Shown: positions 36,691-52,433 of the stretch, in pieces
How positions within the stretch are numbered: position 1 is the stretch's first letter
Layout of the letters: every line of letters begins with the position of its first letter
NCBI GenBank assembly: GCA_037447655.1
Contig: JBBHKE010003059.1
Location: 126,001-190,000 of the forward strand
Direction of reading: 5' to 3'
Source: Zygnema cylindricum
Lineage: Eukaryota; Streptophyta; Zygnematophyceae; Zygnematales; Zygnemataceae
DNA: 64,000 bases
The notes under the pieces: generated by a model
The model's database searches: none
Seen by the model: the letters and a program-made list of their open reading frames with translations, nothing else
Told to the model about the DNA's origin: nothing
Made by a program: the position numbers and the translations under genes

Positions 36691-36984
36691 AATATGCATA
36701 CAAACAAGGTTACTGCATATAGCGTTACTTCCACACATTCATAAAGGACAGGAGCCTAACACCAATAGGCGTGGCAAAATAAATGGGATCCAAAATTGGA
36801 ATGGTGAACACACTCTCTCTATATGTCAGATTATTCTGTTTAAACCAAAAAAAGAAAAAAGAAAACGTAATGAAACATAACTTAGGAATCATTAGAGCAA
36901 TGGAAAAAAAAGGTAAAAAACTTCCTAATGCCGGGCTTCTGACAAAAGGTACTTAGAAAATATTACCGAATCTGAATACTGCGG

Positions 36985-37100
36985 TAGGAGAATAAACTCT
37001 GAGAAAAGTTATCTTCGAAAAAAGTTAACTCCGAAAGAAGTTTAACTCGGAGAATTGTTAACTCCGAGAAAAGTTAACTATGAGAAAAGTTCATATACGA
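36985..37100. repeat. Short tandem repeat next to the CHLM stop codon
   Basis: Repeats of AACTCCGAGAAAAGTT about every 20 bp lie immediately downstream (on the gene strand) of the CHLM stop at 37106-37108. The last unit grades into the sequence beside the stop (AAAAGTTCATATACGATGAA). Confidence 0.7.
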
Positions 37101-37105
37101 TGAAG

Positions 37106-40100
37106 TTAAGAAGAAATAGGGACTGCCTCTAACAAACGCGAGAAGTAAAACTTTGTCGATGTCATTTCACGACGCCTCACTTGCCATCCAGCAGCCTGCA
37201 AAATCCTCCATTTTTTTAGGTTGAGAAAACCATAACTATATTCAAAAGACGTGACATGTGACAAATGTAGATCAAAATACATTTAAAACATACGTGAGAG
37301 ATAAAATTGTGTAATGCATTGGTATCCAACAGAGTTGGGAGAAATGAAATACATATGGAAAAAATAGAAATATATTTAAAAGGTAAGGAAGAGGTAAACA
37401 TAGATACTGCATCGATATCCAACAGAATTTGGAGGATAAGAAAAATAGCGAAGAGATAGATACACATTATGCGTTGCTATCCAACTAAATTTGGAGAAAC
37501 TAAAAACATATGAAAAAGGTGAAAAAATATTTACAATGTAAGGAAGAAAAAAAAATAGATACTGCATCACCGTCCAACAGAATTCAAAGAATTAAAATTA
37601 TATGGACGAGATAAAAATATATACAGCATTACTCTCCGGCTGAAATTTGGAGATAGACAAAATATAGGAAGAGAAAAAATGTAATGCATTGCTATCCAAC
37701 AGACATTTTACAGAATTCAAAACATATGAAGAGGTAGAAATATTTACTCCGTTGATTTCTACCAATGTGAAGAATATAAGCCGCACTCAAATTAGTTAAT
37801 AAATTGGTGGACGTTACGTCATGTCTAGAAGCGTATAACAAGAATGTTAAGAATGCGGAAATGAGCACAAAGTCATTTGCTTTGCTTCTCACAAATTGTA
37901 CGATTTGCCCTCAAAAAAAGGGTAAAACATCGATAATGTAATTGCCCTATGAAATTTCCTGTTTAAACTTCACGACTCACCTTCAGAGCCGCCTCAATAT
38001 CTTCTTCTGCATGTAAATATGCACGAGTTGCCTTTGAAGGGCCCGGAAAAAGCTCGCCTATTCTCTGTCAAAACAACAGACGTAAACAACAAAAACATAG
38101 ACAACAAAAACATGAACAACAAAGATGAACAACACAAACATAACCATGAATAACAAACATAAACAACATAAAGATAAGCATGAACATGAGCATGAATGTG
38201 AGCATGAATGTGAGCATGAAGGTGAATGTGAACGTTGATATCAACATCAGCGTCAATGTGTGTATGTATAAATAGCCTAAAAAACTCAAAAAAACCGTGT
38301 AAAACATAAACATAAACAACATAAACATGGACATAAAGCAAGTGGATGAAAGGGGTTCAACAAATTTGCCCCGCATCTATGCAATGCATGTTACTGTTGA
38401 CAAAAAATGATAACCTCACAGATAAATAAACAAATAGATAAAAAAGCCTGCTTAAGAGATGCTATTGGAATTTCAAGTGATCGGTATCTCCACAACCTCT
38501 ACTATGAACATCGATGTTAAATAATAATCATTCCGTTGTAACAAGCATCATTGCAAAAATCTCTTCTTCCATGTTCTCGTCCCCACTTGTGACCATCTTG
38601 ATCATTTTCTTTTTTTTAAATGCTACAACTTTCTAACAGACATCTGCTTTTTCCTTGTCATAAGATGGCAACAAAGTAAGAAGATCCGCAATGGGGAATA
38701 TGTGAAAAAATAAAATAAAAAATAAATAGATTAATAAAATAAAAAATCTTAATATCTTTCTTTATCTCACCTTTAGAATTGCAAGGGAGGGAGTGTATGG
38801 GGCAAAACTGAGAATGAGGCGATTCTCTCCAAGTGAAGCCAGGTGACGAATCATCTCTCCTGCTTTGTCCTGAAAAAGACCAAAATAATTTGTACTTTTA
38901 AAGAACTGTCAAGTGATCCACAAGAGCCGTACAATTCAAACTTTAATTATAATTTTGAGCTTCTTTGATTGTAACACTATATTTTCTGTTTACAATACTG
39001 CAGCATTATTTCACTTCTTCCGAAGAGGACAATGAATTTTGTCACAACTTAGTCCTTTTTGAACCATAAGTATCTGTATAAAACAGACTTTGTCTGTATA
39101 AAAACAGTCAAAGCTGTTGACCAACTCAAGTCTTCAACTCCAGTGTGTCAGCACTCATTGACCTGGTGTGGAGGGGAGGGAAGGGGAGGAGAAGGGAGAA
39201 ACAGAATCTCAAACAGAGTCCCCGAGACAGAGAGAGAAAGACCAAACTAGAAACAGAAAGGTTCCACACTATTTCATGTATTGGAATGACACGGACCACA
39301 AAAATATGGGCACCTTAAGACAGCCACAAACAGTCTAAGACAATGTGATCAGAATAAATGGTGGAGAAGAGTTTTAGTTGAACCAATGGACCCTATATTA
39401 AACATCATAAATAACAACTTCGACAAAGTTCTGAAGCTTCACATTCACAAATTTATTGCCGGGAAAATGAAAAAGATGCACAAACTATCTATTTCCATAT
39501 CATACCTGTGGGTAGTGGATCAAAACATCCAGACACGCAACTGCAGTCACCCAAAAGCAGAAAAAAAAAATGCAAAAGATCAGCCAAGTTCATTCGCATT
39601 GCCTTATTTCATCTGTCAAAGAATTGAAAGACAAAGATGCAGTCTTATAGGGTATTTATACTTACGCTACAACTGACGTTACTGTTTAATAATTGAAGTG
39701 AGTACAATGTACAATTTTCTACAAAGCGTACATTTCTCTGGACAATTACTACGATCACTCGCCATTAAAACCAGTAATAGTGCACATATAATTACCCTAT
39801 TACTCTTCCTAGAATCATGTAAGTACATAGGTCAACTGAAAGAAACAACAAAAACAGCTGAAATGCCCCATTGTCCCACTTCCATTGCTATTAGCGTTAA
39901 GAAATGAGTAGTATGAGGACTGTTTTAGCATTAATAACTTCGATTCCGGTCCAAGTAAAGTGGATGATTATGAACCACAAGTTAAGAAAAGAAAAACAAT
40001 TATTATTATTAACGCTATTTTGTGTTCAGAGGGAGAAAAGCCAGGACAAATTAGTGTATTAACGTTAACAGAGATGGGCAGTATACTTGAAAGCTTTTAG

Positions 40101-43100
40101 AACAAAAAAGTTTGAAAATTACCAAAAGAGGTAAGCCATACCTGTGTGATATTTTCCAGACAACGACTCCAAGTCACTTGCTTCAAATTTTGGAATCTTT
40201 CCTTTTCCTCCAGCCAACGCCACTTCAGCTCTTCGACCAGCCTCTTCTACCTGGTGTCCCCATAACCAGAAAAGTAGGAGAAGGAGACGAGAAGGAGAAG
40301 GGGAAGGAGAAGGGCACGGAGAAGGAGAAGGAGAAAGGGATGAAATGGGAAAGGGGAGGGGAAGGAGAAGGAGAAGGAGAAGGGAAAGGGGAAGGAGAAG
40401 CGGAAGAAGAAAGGGATGGAGAAGGGGAAAGAGTAGGGGAAGCAGAAGGGGAAGGAGTAGGGGAAGGAGAAGGGGAAGGAGAAGGGGAAGAAGCAGAAGG
40501 AGAAGGAGAAAAAGAGACTCAGGCATATTATAACATTGTTTTGTGCGTTTTTATTATACCAGCTCATTCAACAACATAAAATGCTCATCCTCTCTTAGCA
40601 TACCAAAATCAGTTTTACAAAAAGAAATATAAGAGGTTCTCAGGACGTAGGAATCGAGCCCAAGACTTCACATGCTAAGAATGGTCAAAATTCCCAAAAT
40701 TGATCATTAACTGCTGTGCATGGTATAGTGCCAATTGGAAGCTTACTATTGTTTGACAGTACTTGCATTCATTGTATGAGGGTGATGACAAGTTTAAAAA
40801 ATGCCCGAAATGTCAAAAACATAAATAATGCATTTGTGAGGAAAACCTTGGTACAGTAAACTTAAACTGATGTTTATGTTAAGTAACATTCAAGAGTGAC
40901 CCTATAACTCTAAATCATTACTTATTATACAGAGCCCATCATTACTCTGTCCATCGCTATTAGACTATTAATTCTAATTTGAATGCAGGTTATTTTCAGC
41001 CCAAAATCATAAATTGTGTCAATGGCGCTATTTGGTTAAGTAGCCAATAGCGTGCCACAAGGCAAAATATAATCAACTGTAATTGATTCTAACCAAACTC
41101 CCACTGGGATGGTTTCGTATATGGTTTGGCCAATTTTATCGTCAACCTTCATGAAGAATAAATTTTGTTGTAAAGAATTTTAAAACATTTAAAATGAACC
41201 CCAGTGACTTTCATTCTACCTCAAGGACTCGAAAGTTTTCCAATTTAAACATTGCTAGGTCCCACTCCAAACACATTATTTCCTATTTTGGTTAGCAGAA
41301 CCAATCCAACTAACATCAACAAACATTCTTGTTAATTTCAAAAATCCCAAAAGTAAAAATAAAATCAGGAAACATCTACACTTACCATTGAGGAGGATAT
41401 GTCACTTGCGCTTACATCTGCTCCCTCCAATGCAAGCGGAATGGATAAACTGCATAATAATTCATCGAATTTTCTGAGTCAATAGCTTTTCATACAAAGT
41501 TCACCAGCTACACCTTACATCATTACAAGATTTAATGAGTTATTATTGCTATAATGGATTATGAATTAACTAAACTTACAACGTGGCTCATTACAAATCA
41601 CGTCAACAAATAACGTTATAACACAGATTTTATGATCTTAAGTCAAGAAAATCCTCACGCGGATAAGCATTAATAACTCTCATAGCGATGTAAGGTTACT
41701 ACATTTAGGTTTCCACCAAAATGTTAGTCCCACCAAAATCCTAGTTCCTCTTTATCCTCGTACATATTGCACATGTAATGCTAAAATCTTTCGGAGATTG
41801 TCTTTTGAAATTCGTTTTCATACGTTTGTCTTATATTCATTTATATATGTTTGTAATGTGTATATCGTTTTTCTTTTTTATTTCCATCTACACTTTCTGG
41901 TACACACCGTGACGGCTTTTCCTTTTCATAAAAAAACAACTAACCATTTGTTCTGGAAAAAAAATACATATATGGTTTATGCAACCTTGTAAGCATCGTG
42001 AATTGCCCAATTTTCTTTACGCACTGAATATGTACTACTACCAACAATCAAAATTACACCTTCCATCGATACTGGAGTTAAGTGAAAGATTGAGAATTAA
42101 TTACACTAAATGTGTTTTGCAACGAGGCTTATTTTGGGCCACTTGACTAAATAATGTTATTAACACTAATTTATGAGTTTGAGTCAAACAAAAACTGAGT
42201 CGAATTAGAGTAATTAACTCTGATAGCAATGGGCAGTGTACACTGCCCAAAGTCATTAATGTAAAGGAAAAATGAGCGCATATGCGGAATTAGAATGTCT
42301 AATACTAACGTAGTGTAGAGAGATGTGGTGAATTGTAGTCCACTCCAGTACATAGTGTTGCTAAGACTATTTTGTGATTTTGGCCAGAAAAAGTCACGAC
42401 CGAATTAATGTTACAACACTGACAGCGATGGGCAGTGTGACTTATGATTTTGGACTTATGATTTTTAAAAAGAACGGACTCGAATTAGAGTTTTTGACTC
42501 TGATAGTGAGGTAAGATATACCATACCTGCCAGTACCGCATCCTGCATCACAAACTGTAACCCCCTCAAGACCATCAGGTTTTAACCAATTAAGAACCTG
42601 GACCCTCAATTTCCCAAAAAACCAATCTTGTCAGCCACAAAACTGCAAAAAACCTGCGATTTTTGACTGGGGATAACAGTATAGCAACAAGTTAAACAAA
42701 ACCTCCATAATGAAAAGATCCCCGTTTTACCAGACTTGCAATTACCAGACTACTTTCACTTTTAATGGAAAAAAAAGCTTTCAGCTACCTGCTAGTTGCA
42801 TTTCATTTCCAAAACCCATACTTCAAACTGAGCCAAGTAACTCTAATTTCAATGTGTTTCCCTTTCTGCTCAATATGAGATAGTTAAAACAACCTGAAAT
42901 GGTTAGAACAATTTGAGATAGACAGAACAACTTGGCATAGTTAAAAAAACTGGGAACAGCTAAAACAACTTCAAATAGTTAAAACACTACAAGTTGAAGA
43001 TCATTTTGCTTGCCTTTTCTACGGTTTGAGCATGCCCTTGTCGAATGTCAAGCTGCATTTTCACCAACCACAACAAAGACATTCGGTTCTCCCCGTCAAA

Positions 43101-45277
43101 AAAGAACCAATTCTAAACATTAATAATTCAATAATCAGGCCTGTAGTTGCAGCCTTCCAAATGAATAGCTAACAAACAGATTACAAACTATTAAAACAAA
43201 GGTGATTGCTGGACAATCTTCCACTGTTGATTCTCAAAAGAGGAGTAAACTATCAACTGCTCTCAAAAGCCACAGTTCATTGGTAACTTCCAAAAAAGTC
43301 AGAACAGGGTGAAATCCTACCTGGACTGAATTTACTTCATCAGTTTCGCCATAAATTTTGCGCCACCTATCAAATCCAGCGGTGTTAAAGTATTTACGGA
43401 CCTGTCACAAAACACAAGCAGAGACAATTCAAAGGTAGTACACACCAAATAATTAAAAGGGATACATTTTATTAGATTTCACTTTTCAATAAAAAAAAAA
43501 AAACAAGTTGAATGTCCTCAATGTTGTCGATATGAAAAAAAAACATTCACCATTAGTTTAGTTTAGTTTTTTTATACAGAGATTTAAAATACTAGGACAC
43601 AGGACATGTAATACACTTAAACAATGAACTACCAGTCCCACAAGCATTCTATCGAATAAAAATACAATCTGATGTTTTGATTTCATCGTTTGGAGGCATA
43701 ATTTGATAGGAAACTTTTTAAAAACACGAAAGACAGGGACAGCAATTGTTTGTACTTACAACATCCTTTTCATCACCGCCCACCTCAGCTGCCTGTTTTT
43801 GTCTCCTGCAAAATTAACAAAAAATAACCGACAGCGACAAATCAGTGCTGTAGCATACAAAATCAGAGTGCAAAAAATATCCATTTTTGAACAATGAGCC
43901 TTTACATTTAATAAAATAAAGTGAACTGTACATATGATCTGAAATTTGAAACATTTTTTATGTATATTCAGAATTAACATCCGGCGCCTTGTTGTCACAA
44001 ACTCAAATAAAATAACAAAATGTCAGAGACACACGGGACACCATGAAGAAACTATAACCATTTTGTTAAAAATCTTAAGTAGCTTCAAGGTAATAGCGCG
44101 GTTTTTTGATAACAACAACATAAGACTAAATTTTTTTTTTTTGAAAAACCTCAAACTTTTCAGAAATGTCAAAATTGTTAGTACTGATGAAAATCACAAT
44201 CAGAGTCTAGTCAAAACCTTGAGCTGATTACAGCAGCACGTACAAATGCAAAAATATCCCACATTGTGAATTTCAATGAAAAACGATTGACTTGTTATTT
44301 TTTAGAATCTTATGCATACAAATTATCCACCAATGTTGGAAGAAAATAACAGTAAAAGGTTTCCACAGCTAAATATATGTGAACTGCTTGAATGTGACGT
44401 GATAAACACTAATACTCTTTCAACAAAAGTAAAATGTAGTAAGATACACCAATATTGTAAACACTTTCAAATTTACAGAAATATAGATGAAAAATATAGC
44501 GTTTGAGGGAGTAGTTCTGAGTGGCTATTTATTTTATACATGTAAAACCCATCAATATGACCAGACTGATAAAATCTCATATTTTGTTATCATTACAAAT
44601 TACGAATACATAATCTTTACAAGATATTTTTATGTATTACCAAAGGAAAGATTTAGTACCTTTTTTCTGGACCAATGTCAACGCTAATTTCAAAGTCACA
44701 AAAATGTCACAAAAATGTAAATATAGTGTAACATAATATGACAATGTAAATGTATGCGTTTTGGTGTTTTACCTCTTTTCTGGAAAAATTAAAGACAGAG
44801 CTGCGGCAGCAGAATGATAATATAGTGTGTACCATCCTAATAACAATGTCTGAAAAGATATCTATACCGTATGGAAGGAAAGATTTCTTACCTCTTCTCT
44901 GGATCAGTCAAAGTCAGAGCTGCGGCAAGAGCAGCAATAGCTCCTCCACCAGCAATAGCAAAGCTCACTGTGGAGCCATCAGTTGCAATACTTGAAACCA
45001 AATCAGCAGCATTAGCATTTCCTGCCTCAGTTAAGGCTCCAAGAAAAACAGCAGCAGCTGAAGCAGCACTTGTACAAGAAGCATTTGAAATAACTGGTCT
45101 ACTTTGAGAAGAGGAAGAGGAAGAAGATGACGAGGTTGAAGTTTGGCAAAACACAGAGGGAGAACGAGCTGACAGAGGTTTGGAATCTGCAGGTGTATTA
45201 GATGGTTTTGTAAGGTTGTGACTTTTGCAGAGGAAAGGATTGGAAAACTGGAGAGTTGTTGCTCCAAGGGTCGCCAT
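37106..45277 (-). CDS. CHLM: Mg-protoporphyrin IX O-methyltransferase, plastid
   Basis: SAM-dependent enzyme methylating Mg-protoporphyrin IX to its monomethyl ester in chlorophyll synthesis (plastid envelope/thylakoid). Eleven exons: 44892-45277, 43760-43805, 43321-43401, 43014-43052, 42527-42597, 41386-41449, 40142-40250, 39506-39540, 38771-38869, 37981-38064, 37106-37195. All are in phase, about 367 residues. Residues 1-80 are a Ser/Thr-rich transit peptide, then an Ala-rich hydrophobic stretch before LTDPEKRRQKQAAEVGG. WRKIYGETDEVNSVQ and LDIRQGHAQTVEK lead to SAM motif I VTVCDAGCGTG (197-207). Also DISSSM, FEASDLESLSGKY, DVLIHYPQ, LILSFAPYTP, RIGELFPGPSKATRAYLHAE and the C-terminus FYFSRLLEAVP. 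The identity is unambiguous. It is longer than the ~312-residue Arabidopsis protein because of the N-terminus. Intron 4 has a GC donor (AAG|GCAAGC). Introns carry exon-edge copies, satellites and a tRNA fragment. Confidence 0.97.
37300..37765 (-). repeat. ~65 bp tandem array seeded on the CHLM exon 11 acceptor
   Basis: Units on + read GCATTGCTATCCAACAGAAT then TTGGAGA. The real exon 11 edge on + reads CACTTGCCATCCAGCAGCCT then GCAAAATCCTCC, so each unit looks like a degraded copy of the acceptor plus the first codons. About seven units fill most of intron 10. Confidence 0.6.
38075..38262. repeat. (AACAACATAAACAT)n / (GAATGTGAGCAT)n microsatellite
   Basis: Imperfect AACAAMAWARACAT units grading into ATGAGCATGAATGTG units, in CHLM intron 9 close to the exon 10 acceptor. 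Confidence 0.8.
39647..39800. mobile_element. ~150 bp MITE, family D, copy 3
   Basis: Terminal inverted repeats ATAGGGTATTTATAC and (right end inverted) ATAGGGTAATTATATG. The interior shares GTACAATTTTCTAC, GATCACTC and CCAGTAATA with 1309-1463 and 22685-22830. It lies in CHLM intron 7. Confidence 0.6.
40268..40515. repeat. (GGAGAAGGGGAA)n purine tract in CHLM intron 6
   Basis: Polypurine on +, hence polypyrimidine in the CHLM pre-mRNA, ending about 18 bp before the exon 7 acceptor at 40250. It may act as, or compete with, the polypyrimidine tract. Confidence 0.9.
40633..40685 (-). pseudogene. 3' half of a tRNA-Ala(AGC)-like sequence
   Basis: On the minus strand the sequence reads CTTAGCATGTGAAG, like the anticodon arm of tRNA-Ala (loop TTAGCAT, anticodon AGC), followed by CTTGGGCTCGATTCCTACG, a T-arm/B-box-like stem-loop. 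The upstream D-arm and acceptor half are absent. It is therefore a fragment, either a tRNA pseudogene or part of a tRNA-derived SINE. It sits in CHLM intron 6. Confidence 0.35.
42239..42438. mobile_element. MITE, TACACCG-family, in CHLM intron 5
   Basis: Left end TACACTGCCCAAAGTCATTA, right end CTGACAGCGATGGGCAGTGT. The interior GGCCAGAAAAAGTCACGACC matches the 230-423 and 56100-56303 subfamily in inverse orientation. Another element's right end (GATAGCAATGGGCAGTGTA) directly abuts at 42240, so two members are nested or adjacent. Confidence 0.65.
42875..42990. repeat. ~20 bp tandem repeat in CHLM intron 4
   Basis: About six units of GAGATAGTTAAAACAACYTG, lying just beyond (on +, left of) the exon 4 GC donor. 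Confidence 0.7.
44637..44935 (-). repeat. Two pseudo-copies of the CHLM exon 1 end with donor sites
   Basis: The real exon 1 end on + is GGAAAGATTTCTTACCTCTTCTCTGG with AGAGCTGCGGC (TTACC is at 44888-44892). Degenerate copies occur at 44644-44680 (GGAAAGATTTAGTACC..TTTTCTGG) and 44768-44815 (TTTTACCTCTTTTCTGG..AGAGCTGCGGCAGCAG). Spacing is 113 and 119 bp. Both keep a GT at the donor position. Confidence 0.8.
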
Positions 45278-47253
45278 GGTTTAAAGCAGATGAATAGTGG
45301 AGAAAGCTGGAGAGCAAGTTCCAGAAGGAGAACTAAAATCTTTTGAATGATAAAGTGAAGCTGGCAATGGCATTAGAAGTTTGTATGTCAAAACGAATAA
45401 ATGATGTTGTTAAGACATGCACATGCAAATTTTATCCAAGTCGTATGTTAAAGTCTCCACAATAAATAGTATTGTTAAGTACAGTATCGTCCAGAATTCC
45501 CGGGTAAGTGCATCCTGTGGTGACAGACTGACAGTACATAGAAGTACATAAAATGTTGTTACCGAGACTTAATTAAAGAAAGCGCGATTGTATGTAAACT
45601 GTGCGTCATTATGTACTTAATCTAAAAAATGGACTTGGAAATCATAATATATACTTATATAGAGAGATAAGGAAACACTATTTAGCGCAAAGTGACGTGA
45701 CATATTGCATCTGAATAGTTTTCCTTTGACATACCGAGGGAGATTTAGGGTACGTCCCCATGTAATCGGTACTTTGATAAAGTATTTTGGACTATAGTGA
45801 AGATTCGCCGTACTACTTTGAAGAGCGTCCCAATGTGCGAAAATGAAATCGGAACTTTGACATGTGACGGTTTATCCAATCCTGGAGGACCAATGAAAGC
45901 AGAGTGTGAGATTTAGTGTACGGACAGATTCCGCACGCCCTTCAACTGTTCAGCTGTGAACTGGGAAATACTGTGCGTCAGCGGCGTCATTTACAGATTT
46001 ATCCCCGAATCTCATGCAATTCTGACCAATTGATACAAAAATAAATCTTTTGTCAAAACTGGTTTTATGACAACATTTTTCCAAATCAAAACCGTACCGA
46101 ATTGTATTTATTTTCACGATTGAGATCGTGACGCGTGTATCAGCACCAGGATTCTGGGCTGACTTGAAAATCTTACTTCAAGGATAGGATGTAAGTTTCG
46201 ACACGTGGCATATCACGAAAAAAAGAACAGATCGCGGAACACAACTGAACTATTTTAAGCACAATTGGGATTTTTTTCCCCCGATTGACGCCTTTTCTCC
46301 GGTATTTTTTGACGACTACATTTTTTACCTCTTCGCCTATTTAAAACATTTGACGGACACTTGACAAGTCATGGTTATGTAATTTATTTGTATCATTTAG
46401 AGACATTATTCCTAAATAAAGCGGAAGATTATTAGGAAGATTAATTTAGGAGGATTTCACAACAAGTATGAGGTTAATTTAGCAATTGTGTTGTAATTTT
46501 CACCTCCTAAACTAATACATGAGACTCAGCCCTAACTGCCGTTTGTTTTCAGACACTCCTGTATAAATATCAAACATTTTTTCCCTTTTCCGACAAGTCC
46601 GTCAAATGCAATTTAAAGCTATTATTCATTTGCATTGAGACATTTACCGTGGATACGATACAAACTGATATCATAATCTGTAGTTTTTTGGTATTTCAAA
46701 TATACGTTTTAACAATTGGATGCTGTTCATTGTCATGATTTCATTTTTCAGCTTTCCAACCACAAGACTTCATTAAGGATAATAACAAGAAGACATATTT
46801 TTTCTTAGGGAAATAGAACTTTGGTTGTAAGAAGAGTAAAAAACATAAATATATCCAGTAAGCAAGAAGGCCTCACTCTTATCTCCCTCTTATTTCGAAT
46901 TTCAAACAAAATCTAAACATTTTATGTTGACAATTTTGTGTTCTCCCATTCTTCTACTTCTCCCACAATATCTCACATTCACTAGATTCTTTCAAATCAG
47001 CTCGTGGTTAGAGAAAAAACTTTTGAGCTAAAATAAAGAGTTTATAAACAGAAACAGGACAAAAAAAGCTCTTCCTCCCATCCTTTTCTTATACTAATTA
47101 TATCCCCGTAACACCAAAAAAAAAAAAAAATGCTACACAAAATTGCAATATTCCCAGCAACGTTTTCTTTTTCAAAAAACTTCAATATGTCGCTGAAATT
47201 CCGTTCACTTACAAAACAGCATTTCAATTTTTCAACATTCCCATTTCATACGT
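45278..47253. other. Intergenic region between CHLM and the OMA1 3' end
   Basis: Upstream region of CHLM, with its promoter presumably in the first several hundred bases right of 45277. It contains a truncated GGGTACG-family element. The rest is AT-rich with no recognised gene. Confidence 0.5.
45748..45873 (+). mobile_element. Truncated PIF/Harbinger-like element
   Basis: TTA|GGGTACGTCCCCATGTAATC and the next ~120 bp match the left end of the 17687-18647 element closely (AGTGAAGATTCGCCGTACTA, GCGTCCCAATGTGCGAAAAT), then similarity stops abruptly after CATGTGACGG. Confidence 0.75.
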
Positions 47254-47883
47254 CCCCCTCTCGCTCTCCCTCTCCCTCTCCCTGTCCTTTCCCCATTCCG
47301 CCTCTCCCTCTCTCGCCCCCTCTCCCCCTCTCCCTCTCCCTCTCCCTCTCCCTTCCATCTCCAATCCCTCTCCCTCTCCCTCTCCCTCTCCCTCTCACTC
47401 TCATTCCCTCCCCCCTCTCCCCTCTCCCTCTCCCTCTCCCTCTCCCTCTACCTCTCCCTTCCATCTCCAATCCATCTACCTCTCCCCCTCTCCCTCTCCC
47501 CACAAAAACAATTCAATCGATGTTCACGCGACCTTTTTCCCGATAATCCCTCCCTCTCCCTCTCCTCTCGCTCCCCCTTACCTCTCCCTCTCCCTCTCCC
47601 TCTCCCTTCCTCTCCTCACAAAAACCATTCGATCGACTTGCCCGCGTCCTTTCCTGATAACTCGCTCCCTCTCCCTCTCCCTCCCTCTCCCTCCCTCTCC
47701 CTCCCTCTCCCTCCCACTCAGGAAAAAAATTCGATAGATTTTCCCGCGACCTTTTCCCAATAAATCACTCCCTCTCCCTCTCCCTCTCCCTTTCCTCATC
47801 ACAAAAACAGCTCCACGGATTTCCAACTTTCCGATAAATCGCTCCCTCTCCCTCTCCCTTTCCCTCTTCCTCCCTCTCCCTCC
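47254..47883 (-). repeat. (CTCCCT)n array with tandem copies of the OMA1 last-exon end
   Basis: CTCCCT arrays alternate with four degenerate copies of the final ~50 bp of the OMA1 gene (AYTTATCGGGAAAGGTCGCG.., then TTGTTTTTGTGAGG on the minus strand) at about 47512-47550, 47625-47665, 47735-47768 and 47805-47848. Each has a stop-codon-like TGWGG end. The functional copy ends at 47884. Confidence 0.8.

Positions 47884-52433
<4,550 letters not shown>

Noticed and set aside
36040-36740. Possible protein-coding frames in the inverted repeat pair
   Set aside because: The same sequence occurs inverted and at two other loci as a non-coding repeat. Frames are Phe/Leu-rich from poly-T tracts.
40112-40579. 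155-codon Glu/Gly-rich frame on + and its Leu/Pro-rich complement
   Set aside because: Overlaps CHLM exon 7 on the opposite strand and a GGAGAAG tract. No independent evidence.
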